Origin: Chimonanthus salicifolius
Lineage: Eukaryota; Streptophyta; Magnoliopsida; Laurales; Calycanthaceae
Assembly: GCA_013350335.1 (NCBI GenBank)
Contig: CM023532.1
Coordinates: 92,197,383-92,261,382 of the forward strand
Reading direction: 5' to 3'
DNA: 64,000 nucleotides
Within the stretch, counting starts at the first letter, position 1; each line of letters opens with the position of its first letter. Positions 11,932 through 25,043 of the stretch are shown here, one piece after another. The position numbers were made by a program, and so were the translations under genes. Under the pieces are notes generated by a model. That model made no database searches and was not told the DNA's origin. It saw only the letters and a program-made list of their open reading frames with translations.

Positions 11932-13299
11932 AAGTGAGAGAACGGGCCGTTACGACCCGAGTCAAGTCTGAGATTCCAAAACTTGACCCTTGAATGGCCA
12001 CCATTACATGTTCGTGGATTAAGTCCACTAAAACATTTACAGACGCTTATCTTATTGCTTGTGGAATAATTTATATGAATAAGATATTATTCATTTTCTT
12101 AACATCATTAGGCAAGGAAAGCCAACCACCATAAAATTTCAATAAAACTTAAAGATTATCAAACCATAGCAAATAAGTTCCAAGGTGTCCCAAATAGTCT
12201 AAATTATTACAACCCAAAATACAAGTCCTCTGAATACATCATTGAAATTAAAACTAGGTAATTTAAACTTAAATCTTCCCAAGCTCCTATTGTTGGCTCC
12301 CTTTCGGTCCTACGTCCTTTTCCTTAGCATTTCCTGTTCCATCATCTATAGGCTAGAAGTAGGGCATTAGTCGACATGACTAGTAGGTATTCCAATTAGG
12401 GTAAGGGTACACATAGGAGTAATATTAGAATATCACAATTCAAGGGTTTATACATCATTAATGGCATATTTGTAAAGCATCTTGTAAGTAATAAAACAAT
12501 GCATGATGTCCATATCATAATCATGCTAACATAAGTGTCATGTCATGGGTGTCAATGCCAAATGAAATCCCACCCAATGTCCATATCCAATCACATCATA
12601 AATCAATCAATGGTTTCCTTGGCCAATTATGTCCACAGTGTTTGAGGCGGCAACCACCAAGGCACTGTATACCCATCCACAAATTAACCGGGATTACCGA
12701 TGGGGTGTAGTCTCCTCCCTCTGCGCAGGATTTCGGGACCGACTACCCAGGAGCTCTTTGGTCCAATTACGCCGTACTTTTCTATCAACCGGACGCGGCC
12801 AAATCTCAATAGTTCATATAGCTTCATATGAGCTAATCTCAAGCCCAAGTTATGTCCGGAAAGCTCAGAACTTGGCTCGTTGGTCACATGTATTCCCTCC
12901 CATGCCATGCATGAGGTAATGTATGAAAAAATGCCATCTCATTTAAAAATACATAATATCATTGGAAATCGACTCATAATCATATACAATTTATTTAGTC
13001 AATGCCTTCATCATATTTTCAATAAAACAAGTGTCATATTATACTCCATATTGTTCTCAATGAGGTAGGAATCCTACTAATGTCCGGTATACTATCATTT
13101 CTTGTCTTACAAGGATAACGCTAATGGTCGCGTGATACGAATCGCAATCTCTTTGGGAACCTCTTTACCTCATCAAATTCAAACATACATATTAGTTTGA
13201 TTTTCCATTTTAATTTCATCACTCCTTCCATCCTACAAGATAGGCAGAGACTCTAGAGGAAAATCCATAATAAAACCTTTTAATTTAGTCGAATGAATC

Positions 13300-13985
13300 T
13301 AGGATTCAATCTACTGAAACACAACCAGATCCCATATGTGCTTGACCCGTACACTTTTAGTCGACTGAATCATAAGATTTAGTCGGCTGAAACACAACCA
13401 AATCCCATACGTGCTTGGCCAGTATACTTTCAGTCAGCTGAATCATAAGACTCAGTCGGCTGAAATACAACCAGATCCCATATGTGTTTGGCCAGTATAT
13501 TTTCAGTCGACTGAATCATAAGATTCAGTCGGCTGAAATACAACCAGATCCCATGCGTGTTTGGCCAGTATATTTTCAGTCGACTGAATCATAAGATTCA
13601 GTTGGCTGAAATACAACCAGATCCCATATGTGTTTCGCCAGTATACTTTTAGTCGACTGAATCATAAGATTAAGTCGACTGAATTGCCAAAATACAACCA
13701 AATCCCATACGTGTTTGGCCAATATACTTTCAATCGACTAAAACACAATATTCAGTCGACTGACTTTAGTTCAGATCATTTTTATGCGTGGCCAGTGCAC
13801 TTTCAGTCGACTGACTTTGGGTCAGATCCTTTGTGTGCATGGCCAGTGCACTTTCAGTCTACTGAAACACAAAATTCAGCCGACTGACTTTGGGTCAGAT
13901 CCTTTGTGTGCATGGCCAGTGCACTTTCAGTCAACTGAAACACAAGATTCAGTCGACTGACTTTGGGTCAGATCCTTTGTGTGCT
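13300..13985. repeat. 73-bp satellite with internal hairpins
   Basis: The word CCCATA/CCCATG recurs at 13331, 13404, 13477, 13550 and 13623, an exact 73-base period, then at 13704 (8 extra bases). The array continues with altered units containing TTGGGTCAGATCCTTTG and GGCCAGTGCACTTTC to about 13985. Each 73-bp unit has the arm TTTCAGTCGACTGAATC, loop ATAA, and arm GATTCAGTCGGCTGAAA (13501-13538 is the clearest), matching at 16 of 17 arm positions. The array is confined to L3 among the LTRs here. Confidence 0.93.
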
Positions 13986-14399
13986 TGGATTTCCAAGTCC
14001 ATGGCCTTATCACAATTTTAGCCATTCATTCCAACCAATCATGGAACCCATGGGTTCGGACACACCATGGCTGAACCTATGGTTTCCTTAGATCAATCCT
14101 CATTTTATTAAGTCTAGACATACCTTCCTTCAATCTCCTTCTTTTCTTTTAGTCTTTCTTTTCTTCTTTGATTCTTCTTCTCCCTTCTTTGTTCTTCAAA
14201 GTCTTCAAGTGTATGGAGATAGAGGTGGGAGAGAGAGGAGAGGAGTGGAGAGAATTATTGTCCAAGAGAGGAGGGGTCGGCCAAGGGGTTTGAAGTGCCC
14301 TTTGGTTTGTGTTTTTGTATTAAAGCTTAACCTCTTCCCTCCCTCTCATAATAGCTTGGTCTAACCAAGGAGGCCCTTGGTTTAACCAAAGAGACCATT

Positions 14400-17300
14400 T
14401 GTAACGCCCGCCCCTTTTCACCGTAAAATCAGAGTACATTTTTTTTTTTTAAAATAAAAGTGACAAAGGGCGCGGACGTCACGACGCGAGTTAAGTTCCG
14501 AGCTTCTAAAGCCCGGCCCTTAACTGGCCAACCCTACGCGTGCGTGGAACATAAGTCCACGAGTACGGTTCACGCGTAGCAAGTAAGCTCACGGAACATA
14601 AAAATAAATGCGGATGATCATAGAACTATCCTACCAGTTCTTCAGATAGCAGGGAAGAAATACCCAATTAATTACGAAAATGCCATTATACTGTATTATC
14701 CAAAATAATACCTAAACATAGCAAACTACCTAAATTATTACATTTCCGACAAGCTAACTATACAAATACATCATTTCCAAAATAAAGTAAAACAAAATAA
14801 TTAGTCCGCCTCCCCAAGCTCCTAAGCTTGGCTTCCGTCTCGCCCTTCCGGTCCGCCATCTCCTGCATCGTCAGCTAGGGTAGAAGTAGGGCGTTAGAAC
14901 AACGCGCCCAGTAGGATTCCGAGTAGGGCTAGCACATGGGTTAGTAATAACCACATACAGATAATAACACAGTGAAAACTATGAACCACCATATACTGAA
15001 ATATAAGTAAATGATATGCCATGGGTGTCAATGTTATGAATCCCACCCATCATTCCTGCCATATACTGTCATATCCCTCTTGACGGAAAAACCTCGTCAA
15101 GATATGTCCAACCGCAAAATATCCCCCTTGACGGCAAAGCCTCGTCAAGGTGTCCCCATGCCTGTTCTCGGTCGCCCCGACGGAGCATGGACTCCGGTTT
15201 TTTTTTTTTTTTTTCCGCCCATGCCATGCATGAGATGTAATGCATTATGCTATGTACTATTTATAACTCATAACCTTAAGATATCATACATAGCCTTAAT
15301 TTATAATGCATAACCTTAATCATAGTTCATAGCCATTAAATAAAATCCATCTTAAACATAGCATCCATATTGTAAAAACCCATCATAAGATAAATACTAA
15401 TCAATAAAATATGACAAAAATACCATCACACATCCATGGCTTACAAATAGGTAGGAATCCTACCGAATACCGACTCGCGTCCTTTTTCGGCTTCGTCCGA
15501 TAATCCGGCTACCGACACGCGTACCGCTCGTGATATCCAATACCCTATTACATACACATAATCAGTCCACATTTTAACTATTTCTAGGTCCATTCACATT
15601 TCCAAGTCCATATGAAAATCAGTCACTATTTAGGTTTTGCGGGTCCCATTTAATCCATTATATATTTTTAAGTACATGAGTCTAAAATCAGCCTCCTAGG
15701 CTTTATTTAACCATACATAAACTTATCACTTAGTGCCTCTAAATACATGGTCCTCTCCCATGGAGTTCTTCATTTTGGCCATTAATTACGGTTTTGCCAC
15801 TACCTCTTCTCCATGGTTAATCAACCACTCACCCTTGCCTAACTAAGTTCATAATTGATTATAAACTTGGATACCTAACTTAGGTCCATTAATGATCCAT
15901 TCAATTATGTCACATGACCATTAAGATTAGCCATTTAATTAATCTAACCTTATTCATTTAAACCAATCCAAAACCCCATACTTAACCCTTTAAATGGTTC
16001 ACCAATGGGCCATGGGTTCAAAATACCCAATTCATCAATTTTTCCCATTTTGTTTTCTTTGGCCTACTTATACATTTGAACCCATCACAAGCCCTTCCAT
16101 GAAGGGGCTTAACTTATACATTTCAATCATCATCCTTTATCACACTTTAAATCCATTTACAATCATCATCAAACCATCATAAAACCATCATTTTCCCCAT
16201 TTTTTGTACTCATTTAAACTACCATTACACCACCATAGGGTTCGGCCATTCACCATGGCCGAACCCATGGTTCATGATCCAATAATTTTAACCTTAAACA
16301 CTCCATTATAATTTCCTCAATTGCCTACATTTAATCATTTTAAAACCCTAAAATCATTAACCACCCTCATTGTCTCCCATTCTTATAAACCCTAATAATT
16401 AACCCAATCATCTACCATGGGTTCATCCCCCTCTACCATTTTTACAAAACCTAACAAAATACTCCATCATCTACCATTGTTAAGGCCATCAACATCATGC
16501 ACTTCTCCCATGCATTTTTTTTTTTTTAATTTATTTACCATCCCTTTAAAACAATTTACCAACATTTAATCATTAAACCCTAAAACCATAAACATTCTCC
16601 ATGCTTCCATTTTTACATAATTAAATTACACAATGTCCTCCATACCTTAAAACCCTAAGAAAATCACACATTACCTTCCAATTCCACATAATTCCATGCT
16701 TAATAACTTAATTACATTACATTCCTTAATCCATTTATTTTTTCCTTAAACTAACCCTAATTTACCCATTAGGGTTTTGTCCACTTTCCATCCTTCAAAT
16801 TGATGGATTTTAAATCCATGGCATAAAATCAATAGGCCACCATTAAATTTACAAAATAAATCCCAAATCTTAAACCCTAAAAATCCAAAATTTCTTGTTT
16901 AAGAAATACTCACAATCCGTCGGCTCCTCCGATTTCCGCCGCTCCCGTCGGCTTCCTTAGCCTCCTTTCTCCTTCCTTTTAATCTTTGGTAGGTCAAGAT
17001 GCTTGATCAATGGTGGAAACCTCCAAGCTTAGAATTGGCCAAGGTAGGGTTTACTTGAGAGAGGGAAAATGATGGAGATGGTAAAAATGTCTCAAGATCT
17101 TTACCTTGAGATGGTGGTCCAACCTTTTCTTCCTCTCCTTGAGCTCTTCTCTTTTCTTTCTTAATTTTCTTCTCCTCTTTTCCTTGCTAGTGTGGGACGG
17201 CAATGGAAGAATGGGAGAGATGGAGAGTGAGTTGAGGGTAAAATGAAAAGGATAAGGTGTAAACCCATCTTTATCTCTTTGGTTATTTAACCTTCACTTT

Positions 17301-17971
17301 ACATTAACTCTCTCCACCCACCCACAAGATATTTATATTGCTTTATGGCTTATGACTCCACCCCCCTAAGTCCCAACGTGTTTTATTTTTTGAGTTTGGG
17401 ATGAGGTGATTTGGTTTTCACCTTTTGACCCCACTTTGACCACCTCATTTGGATAATTTTACTCATTTAATATTTAGATATTTTGGTTACTTTAATTCTT
17501 ATTTACTTAAATTACCTTATACATCCACCCATGGTTGACTAATTCAACCATGGTGGTCGGCCCCACCAAACCTTGGCCCACATGCCACCTCACTTGATGA
17601 GGTGGAGGTGGGTCCCACTTGGCCACACCACCATTGTTTAATTCCAAATTACTTAGGGTGATTGAATTTCATTAAGCCCACTCTAAATGGATCACCATTG
17701 GGCCCATGGCCCAATTACATTTCCCACTAGCCCATTTACCTTAGAGCTTAACCATCTTGACCCATTGGGTCCCAAATGGGTATTTGACCCAATTTGACCA
17801 TTCTTGACCCATTTAAATAAATTTAAATCCAAACCATAGTCTATTGGGCCACACTTGGGCCTTTATCCAATTTTGGCCCATTTACCATTTTCTCCACCAA
17901 TTTTCTAATTTCCATCATTAAAATAATTAATATTCACATTTATATTAATTCCAAAATTCCAAGACCTTACA
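14400..17971 (-). mobile_element. Solo LTR L4 (CGCCC family)
   Basis: The plus strand begins TGTAACGCCCGCCCC and ends AAGACCTTACA, with the perfect TSD CCATT at 14395-14399 and 17972-17976. It inserted in L3. It is very close to L6: long shared stretches occur around 16320-16460 and 29560-29700. It contains the block CGCGCCCAGTAGGATTCCGA (14904), the word GACGGAGCATGG at the minisatellite position (15178), one hairpin motif (16239-16267), and a CT-rich segment (17120-17190). No coding region is credible; ORFs such as 15994-16182 are chance. Confidence 0.94.
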
Positions 17972-17976
17972 CCATT

Positions 17977-18304
17977 GGCTTCCCAAGGGTGGCTTCATGG
18001 CTTTTGAGGTGAAGACCCTTGGGTTCCCAAGTGTCTAAGTACAATGTACTTAGACAAGACACCCCAACTTTTAATCTCCACCCTTGATCTTCCCTTAGAT
18101 GAAATCCTAGCCTTCTATCTCATCCTTCATCTTCTCAACTTTAGCAAAACCCTTAATTTAAGACTTAAACTCAAAAGTGGTTGACCAAGTCAACCCATGT
18201 CATGGTCGACCATGTATGTGGTGACTTGGTCACCACATGTCACTTGGGTCCCACTTTGGCTATGTCACTTGATAATGTGGCATCCTTGCTTAGTTGGCTT
18301 CCAT
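17977..18304 (-). mobile_element. LTR L3, second part
   Basis: This is continuation of L3 between solo LTRs L4 and L5. It carries GGTTGACCAAGTCAACCCATG and related words typical of the family's U3 half. It has no independent feature. Confidence 0.75.
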
Positions 18305-18850
18305 GTGATTGTAACGCCCCGCCCTTTTCACCCTTCCGAAAATCAGAGTCTAAAAATTTCTTTTGAAAGAAATACAGAGTGAAAGAGAGGGGGCGGCGTC
18401 ACGACGCGAGTTAAGTTCAAACTACTCAAGTCTGAACCTTAACTGGCCACCCATGTGTACATGGACTAGACCATGATAATGAATCACACATGGAACTAAC
18501 ATCAACATGCGGAATAACCTAGATTAACTGCAGAATAGAAAGACTAGATAGCAAGTAACAGTCTCAAACATTAATTAACATAAATCATCCATCCAAAGTT
18601 ATTAACTTAATCAAACCATAGCAAGTAATGACTTATTACATGTCCAACAAAATATATTTCGAATGACAGTAATATAAGGAAGTCCAGTCCAATATTCAAG
18701 CGCTTAGGCTTGGCTCCCCTCCCAGTCAACGACCTTTTCTTTTCCTTTACTTGTACATGCATTCTCCTCTGAGGATAGAATTAGGGCGTTAGATCAACGC
18801 ACCCAGTAGGTTCCCGAATCAGGGCTACCACATCATTAGCATATAAAACA

Positions 18851-18885
<35 letters not shown>

Positions 18886-19462
18886 TAGTACATGATTAGT
18901 AAAAGCAGGTAAAACAATGCTATGAAATATGCACATGCAATGAGCCTCCCCCATCATGTACATTCATAGCCACCATCATGTTACTCCTCCTGGCGTGACT
19001 TGCACCGCTGAAAGAGGACGTAACTCATAACTTGAAACACTGTAGAACCTCATTCATAAGCCCATGTCTATGCATGAGATGCCAATGCCTGTATGCCATT
19101 TGTTAATGCATAATATATCATTTGAAACACATATAATAAAACAAGAGTCTCATAAGAAAACTGGGGTAAAACTGTGGTTACAAGTAGGTAGGAAACCTAC
19201 TGAAGATTCACTTCAGTACTTGATCTTTCTTTAGCGTCACCTGATCACGACTCGCTCGTCGTTCAACTTCCGGTACCTTATTATGCAACAATAAGTAAAT
19301 CATACTCTCATTTACATGTCCATTCACATATGAGACCTAAAACATCTTATAAGTCCTTTGATCAATCTTTTCATTTGGCTTGTATTCACAGATTTGCCAT
19401 TGGTCTAACCAATGTCTAATCTTGCTCATAATCAAAGTTCATCAAAGTAATCTACCTTAGTG

Positions 19463-20550
19463 GGGTTCGGCCATACTACTTGGCCGAACCCTACCAATCC
19501 AATTTGTATTTCTTAATCCCTTCACAACCATTCAAATCACTTGGTTCCAATCCTCATTTTTATCTACCAACACTACTCCATGTAAATCAAATAAAAACCC
19601 TAAAGCAATCCATGGGGTTCCCTTGATCTGATTGATCCCTCAACTTCCCATGATTATTCATGATTTAATCATGTTAACCCAACCATGAATTACACATGGT
19701 TCAGCCACATAACCAACCACCAAAACAGTCATTTAAACTTCACCAAAACCCATTACTTACTTACATGGGGTTCGGCCATCCAAGGTGACCGAACCCTATA
19801 TCCATGTTTTGATCTTTTACACATGCTTTAGGCGTTATTTAAACATGCAATATCAGTATCATATTGCTGCCTTTAAACCACTTAGAAACCATCTAATTAA
19901 ATTCATCTAAACAGTCCATAAAAGTCCATGGTTTCCATGTTTCACAACATGAAAACCAACAATATTTTACATGGGGTTCGGCCCTCCATGGTGGCCGAAC
20001 CCAATGATTATTTTCACTATTTTTAAACCTCCAATCATCATGTAATAAACAGCATATTATTACCGAGTTCAACCCTTTAAAAATTCATCTAAAAACCAGC
20101 CCAATTTCATAAGGTTCGGCCATGCTCATTGGCCGAACACTATGACCTTTGGTTTTGAAACAATCAATCATTTATCTTAGGTCTGGATCAATCATCCATA
20201 TTCATGTTTTAACCTTCTTAAAACATGATTTTAAAACTAACATTAACATCTAATAACAGTCCCAACTTTATATGGTTTTAATTTCCAAAAACCATCAACA
20301 TCAACCACTTGTTTCCATGAGTGGCCGAACCCAATGGTCCATTTCCATCTTTTAATCACTGATTTAGACCATAAAAACTTCAACCTTTTCTGACATTCAG
20401 ATACAGGTTTATAATCCTTTCAATAATATGTATTTGATTCTTAAATCAAACCCAAAAATCAGTCCATAAAACCCATGGTTTTCATGTTTCCAAAACATGA
20501 AAACCAAACAATCTTTCACATGGGGTTCGGCCCTTCATGGTGGCCGAACC
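19463..20550. repeat. Dispersed GGTTCGGCC/GGCCGAACC hairpins in L5
   Basis: Copies lie at about 19463-19490, 19769-19796, 19975-20001, 20113-20138 and 20523-20550. Arms are conserved and the central 6-10 bases vary (for example CATACTACT, CTCCATGGT). A half-degenerate copy lies near 20312. Confidence 0.85.
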
Positions 20551-21623
20551 CAATGGTCATCTTTATCATTTCTAAACCTCCATTAATCAAGGTTAAAACC
20601 TTGGTATATTCAGCCAAAACCATGGCCCAATACACACCCATTTTATTAATCCAAAAGTCCATGAAACACTTACCAAATTCCAAGCTCTTCCTATTGCCTT
20701 TGCTCCTTGCCTTCTTCTTTTTATTTCTTCCTTTCTTCCTTAATTCCTTGCTGGTTTAAGCTTGAATAATTGGTGCCAAAACCCTTTGCTGTTCCAGCCA
20801 AGAACACGAATTGGAGAGAGGGAGAAAGAGATGGGAACACTTGGGTTTGCAATGACAAAAGTCGGCTAACCTTGGTGTTCATTGCTTTTGTATTTCAGCC
20901 ACCATGATCTCTCAATTCCCTCATAACTTCTTAACAAAATCGATGGGCATTGGGTTCCATCCAAGGCATCCCTTGGCACCTACCCATGCAGCCATTTCAG
21001 TTTACCATTCATCTCATCTCAATCCCATGTATTCTCATTTAAAATACATTATGGAAATCACCAAAACAAGTCCCCAACGTGTGGGACTTGTTTTGGTTGG
21101 TTTGAGACCAGCCAACCTCTTCAAATTTCCACTCAACTCACTGATTTTACAGCCCCTTCAATATTCCCTTTTGACTCACTTGACCTCAAGGCTATTTAGA
21201 TTTCCATCTCAACTCACCCAACTCACATACTTAATGCATTTCATTTAATGCACATGTGTTGACTCACTACTTGATTTAATTCCAACTCACTTCAGTCCCA
21301 CTCAACTGATTTAACTCATATTTTAGCTCCCTTGAGGGTCCACTCGGTCAACCATAGTCAACTCGACCCGTTGGGTCCACTTTTAGCTCCTTGACCTGTT
21401 TTTGACTCCATGACCCAATTAGGGTATTTTGGTCATTTGCAATTGGTTTTTTTAATATATGGATCAAGCCTACCCATTTTTCCTCCACTTGATTTCCAAT
21501 CAAATCAGCCTAACCCCATTTAATTTAAGTTCACGAAACGGTCAAATAATTCAGTAAGACCCGATGGGTCCCATTTGAGCCTTTTGACCCATTTAGCCAT
21601 TTTTGACCCAATTGATGTATATT

Positions 21624-22109
21624 ACCCATCCAATCAAACTTGACATTCAGTAATGTGCTCATATGATCTTAATTTGAGCAATGGGCCCCACCATTTCCTT
21701 ACTTAACCTCACAAAATAATTAATTTAACACATTAGGGGCATTTTCGTAATTATCCACTTCATTGAGAAATTACCCATCCAATCAACTTGACAATCATAA
21801 TGTGCTCATAGGGTATACATTTGAACAATGGGCCCCACTATTTCCTTATTTACAATCACATTTATTGAATTCACCAATCCAAGGGCATTTTCGTAATTAT
21901 TCCAATCATTGAGAATTCTTTGACCCAATTAACCATTTTGACCTAATTTGATGTACATTACCCATCCATTATAATTTGACCCTTATAATATGTTCATAGG
22001 ATCTTAATTTGAGCAATGGGCCCCACTATTTTCTCATTTAACATCATAATTATTAAATTCACCAAATCTAGGGCATTTTCGTAATTTTCCGCTTCATTGA
22101 GAAATTGGG
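21624..22109. repeat. U3 tandem block, three copies
   Basis: Three related segments start at 21624, 21773 and 21960, each opening ACCCATCC and containing AATGGGCCCCAC and GGGCATTTTCGTAATT. The partner L9 has only two such segments (about 52044-52380), so copy number changed after the two LTRs split. Confidence 0.8.
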
Positions 22110-22122
22110 GTGTTATAGTGAT

Positions 22123-22404
22123 GACATGAATGCCACATGGCAATGCCACATCACTCACATGCGACTTCACTTGATGAGGTGGACTTTATTGCATTAAATG
22201 CACTAACTTATCCAATTCAACTACTTAACTATTATTTTAAAATCAAGGTCACCCATGACCCATTGGGTCTTAATTGGGTAATTGACCCATTTCTTTGCCC
22301 ATCTAATGTCTATTTCAACTTTTTAATTTCAAATTCAATTAAATTGCAATCCAAATGGGCCAATCCAATAAATTTATAAGCTAAGGAAAATCTGGGGTGT
22401 TCCA
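22123..22404 (-). mobile_element. LTR L3, third part with U3 terminus
   Basis: This is the last part of L3. The word GACCCATTGGGTCTTAATTG (22257) is the family's U3 array, and the end AAATCTGGGGTGTTCCA is a decayed TGTAACACCCC terminus on the minus strand. The minus-strand internal domain of its element starts directly to the right. Confidence 0.8.
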
Positions 22405-22596
22405 ATATTACCCTATTTTGGGAATTTTCGTCCCGAAAATTGGACGAAGTAGGGTTTCAAACAAATCATACAAATAGCTCAAGATGAGTTGCTCCCATTT
22501 TTTACTCCAGTTCCCAAGTAGCTTCCTCATTACCGTGTCGGTCCCATACCACTTTGATGAACGGAATCAGCTCTGTTCCGTAACACCCTTTGCTCT
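22405..22596 (-). pseudogene. pol: Tekay-like pol C-terminus and polypurine tract
   Basis: On the minus strand a frame reads PFIKVVWDRHGNEEATWELE (about 22500-22560), the end of gypsy pol where a chromodomain-like segment carries EEATWE. It is followed by a degenerate end with NFRDEN and then a purine-rich tract next to the L3 terminus. The upstream part of pol is missing because Athila inserted at 22597. Stops interrupt the frame. Confidence 0.75.
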
Positions 22597-25019
22597 TGAT
22601 GAACACTGAAAATTGATAATTTTAGTCCTAGATAGTGGACTAGTTAGTCATTGTTTTGTGTAAATTTGATATGTTTGATGATACTTTATAGTTTTGTATG
22701 GAATTCAGGGGAATACACGATATGATGATTAAAAATTGTGAAAAAAGGCAGAGAAGTTGGGCAGTAACTCATGGAGATGAAGCTCAAAGTTGAGGCACAT
22801 GAAAAGTGAAAGCTCATCAATGGTCCATTAAGCATTGCAAATCAAACAAGACTGTTTTTTTTTTTTTTTGGGTTGTTTATGAAGATGGAGTGCATGGTGT
22901 GAAACACGACTGGTCAAGCATATGAGAAGTAATTTGGTCCAGAGAGCTGATTCATGTTCTTTGAATTAAATAGAGTGTTTATGTTGAACCAGGGTGTTTA
23001 CATCTCTGCACTCAAGCTCTCATTCAATCAGTATAGGACTGATTCATTTAAACAACAGTGTTCAAGCAGCTTATAGTAGCAATTAGAGTTGCATGGGAGC
23101 TTTCGAGTGTTTCCAAGTTCTAAGATAAGATGCCTCAAGGACTAGACACCATGGCTTGGTTCTTCAATGAGTTGCCTGAACCATGGACAAAGCAAGAGAT
23201 GAAAATACAGCAGATGTTTTCGTTGGCACCACATCAAGCAAGAGAAACAATTCCAGCTGCAATTGTCCTATGTTTGATGCTATTAAAGAATAAAGAAAGA
23301 AACCTGCTGATAAAAGAGAGATGTTATTAAAAAGAAAAACAACAACAACGTGTTACAAGCGGTAGCAGCCAAACAATTGCAATTGGGCAGTCATGTTTAA
23401 GCATCAAGCAACAATGACGAGCAAGCAACAAAGTTGTTCATGAGAAACCATTGGGCAGCAACAACAAGAACTTATACAGTTGTAAACAGTGTAAAGACTG
23501 CAGATTAAGAGGCATTTGAAGAAAAAGAAAAAAAGTTGTTGGCTGATCAGGTAGGGGCGTTGTTATCAAGCACCAAAACAGAGTAAGCTTTTTCGTTACA
23601 AACCAAGCAGCAAGAAGAAACTGAATCAGTAGTGGACTCGGCTATGACCAGAAAGAGAAACAACAATTGAAAAAGAAAAAGAGAAGAGGTGTTAGGGAAG
23701 CAACCGGCCAAGCAGATTTTCAAAGAGAATAAAAGTGTAGAGCTACATTGCAATCAAGAGAGAGTTGGCCGATCCTTCGTGAATAAGAAAGAATAATGGA
23801 AAAGAGGAAAGGCGGTGACCAATGTTAGCACAGAGGGAAAATCCTGGTGTCTTGATGGGCATCTCAATCCTGTGACTCAGCAGGAAAGAGTAAAATTAGA
23901 AAAGGTGCTTGGCCGATTGAATGAAAGAATAGAAAGAAGAGGATCGGCTGACCTAAAGTGGGGCCTACGTGGTTGCCATTTTATTATCTAAAATTCTATA
24001 AATTCAAGGCTCTACCAGAGTAAAATTTGAACTAGGCAAAGGAATTAAGGGTTTTGCAAAGAATTGGAGGAATTAAAGAGAAGATTTTGGGAGATTTTTC
24101 ATTGAGTTCTTGAGGTTGGTATTTTTAATTTTTGTTGTTGTATTTTCTTGTCTTTTAATTTCAATTACATTGGTTTGCAATTTAATTTCATGTTTTATTA
24201 ATAAAATTGACGTGTGATGAAATATTTAGTCTATAGTTCTCCAATTATTCAATTTATGTATGATGATTATTTGATTTGATTTTATTCTTTCAATAAGTCT
24301 ATGTTTGGATTTATTTTCATTATTTAAAATTAAATATGATGAAAATTTAGATTGAATAGACCTCATTATTCGATCTAAAGCTCTTACTTTAAGACTGCAA
24401 TGAAATATTTTAGATTTGGAGAAAATGTTTAAATTCTATTCATTCTAAGGTTTAAGTTGAGATTTTTAATTTAATGAAATCCATAGATTTAATTCTTAGA
24501 ATAATTATGAATGAAAATTTTAAATGCAAGATTGGTGATTTACATGAGTTCCATATTCTAGGCCTTTGTTTTATTTTTAAAATATGGAAAATAATGCCTC
24601 CTTGATTCTTTGAGCCAGTTCCACTGTAAATACGTACAGTGGTAGTTTAGGTGTTTTAAAGTTTATTTTAGTTTTAAAATTCAAACTCTTGAAAAATTGA
24701 AGAACTAGGTTGGAAAATTGAGTTTGTTTATATTTTTAGATTAAATCCACCATCTTAATTAAAATTAGTTAAATTGTTAGATTCGATATTTAAGTCTAGA
24801 ATATTTCTAAATTAAAACTAAAGTTCACAGATTAGAGAAATAATTCCATACTTAAGGTTTTTCGCCATATTTTCTAAATTTCGTAATTTATATAATTCAG
24901 TGGTATGTTTTTCACAGATATATTTTCCTAAGTTCCCATGGGTTCGACCTCGCACTCAATCGCTATACTATCTAATGGTTTGTGCGCTTGCGAGTTATAA
25001 ATTTAAAATTTACACAACA
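22597..25019 (+). mobile_element. Athila 5' LTR
   Basis: It begins TGATGAACACTGAAAATTG and ends AATTTACACAACA, about 2.4 kb, followed by a tRNA-Asp primer site. The start matches the 3' LTR copies at 40654 and 41057. The end has the Athila words TTCGACCTCGCACTCAAT (24943) and GTGCGCTTGCGAG. Five bases before it (GCTCT, 22592-22596) would be the TSD, but the matching copy is not visible because the 3' LTR is broken. The ORF at 23130-23330 is chance within the LTR. Confidence 0.93.
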
Positions 25020-25025
25020 AGTTTT

Positions 25026-25043
25026 TGGCACCGTTGCCGGGGA
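25026..25043 (+). other. tRNA-Asp primer binding site
   Basis: The sequence TGGCACCGTTGCCGGGGA pairs with the 3' end of plant tRNA-Asp (CCCCGGCAACGGCGCCA) with one mismatch. It lies six bases after the 5' LTR end. This primer is usual for Athila elements (family knowledge). Confidence 0.93.

Larger units (their letters stand above)
11828..14394 (-). mobile_element. LTR L3, first part (3' LTR of minus-strand Tekay-like element)
   Basis: The plus-strand terminus TGTAACGCTTTTCACTTGC is followed by AAATTAGAGTG, the family's AAATCAGAGT word. After an AT run come CGAGTCAAGTCTGAG and ACTTGACCCTTGAATGGCC, again in family order. L3 continues at 17977-18304 and 22123-22404 after solo LTRs L4 and L5. 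Without the insertions it is about 3.2 kb. It ends at 22404 next to a polypurine tract on the minus strand, so it is a 3' LTR. It holds an unusual 73-bp satellite (13300-13985). Confidence 0.85.
18310..22117 (-). mobile_element. Solo LTR L5 (CGCCC family)
   Basis: The plus strand begins TGTAACGCCCCGCCC and ends GGGGTGTTATA, with the perfect TSD GTGAT at 18305-18309 and 22118-22122. It is nearly identical to L9 (52019-55876) in the opposite direction: a chance 94-codon ORF at 20475-20759 has a mirror at 53224-53508 with about four residue changes. It holds an AT microsatellite (18849-18882), about five hairpin motifs (19463-20550) and a U3 tandem block (21624-22109). No gene is credible. Confidence 0.95.

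Noticed and set aside
13300..13985. CRISPR-like array
   Set aside because: Units are contiguous 73-bp repeats without unique spacers, in a plant LTR; there are no cas genes.
20475..20759. 94-codon ORF conserved in two places (also 53224-53508)
   Set aside because: Conservation is explained by L5 and L9 being recent copies of one LTR; the frame covers noncoding LTR including a hairpin motif.
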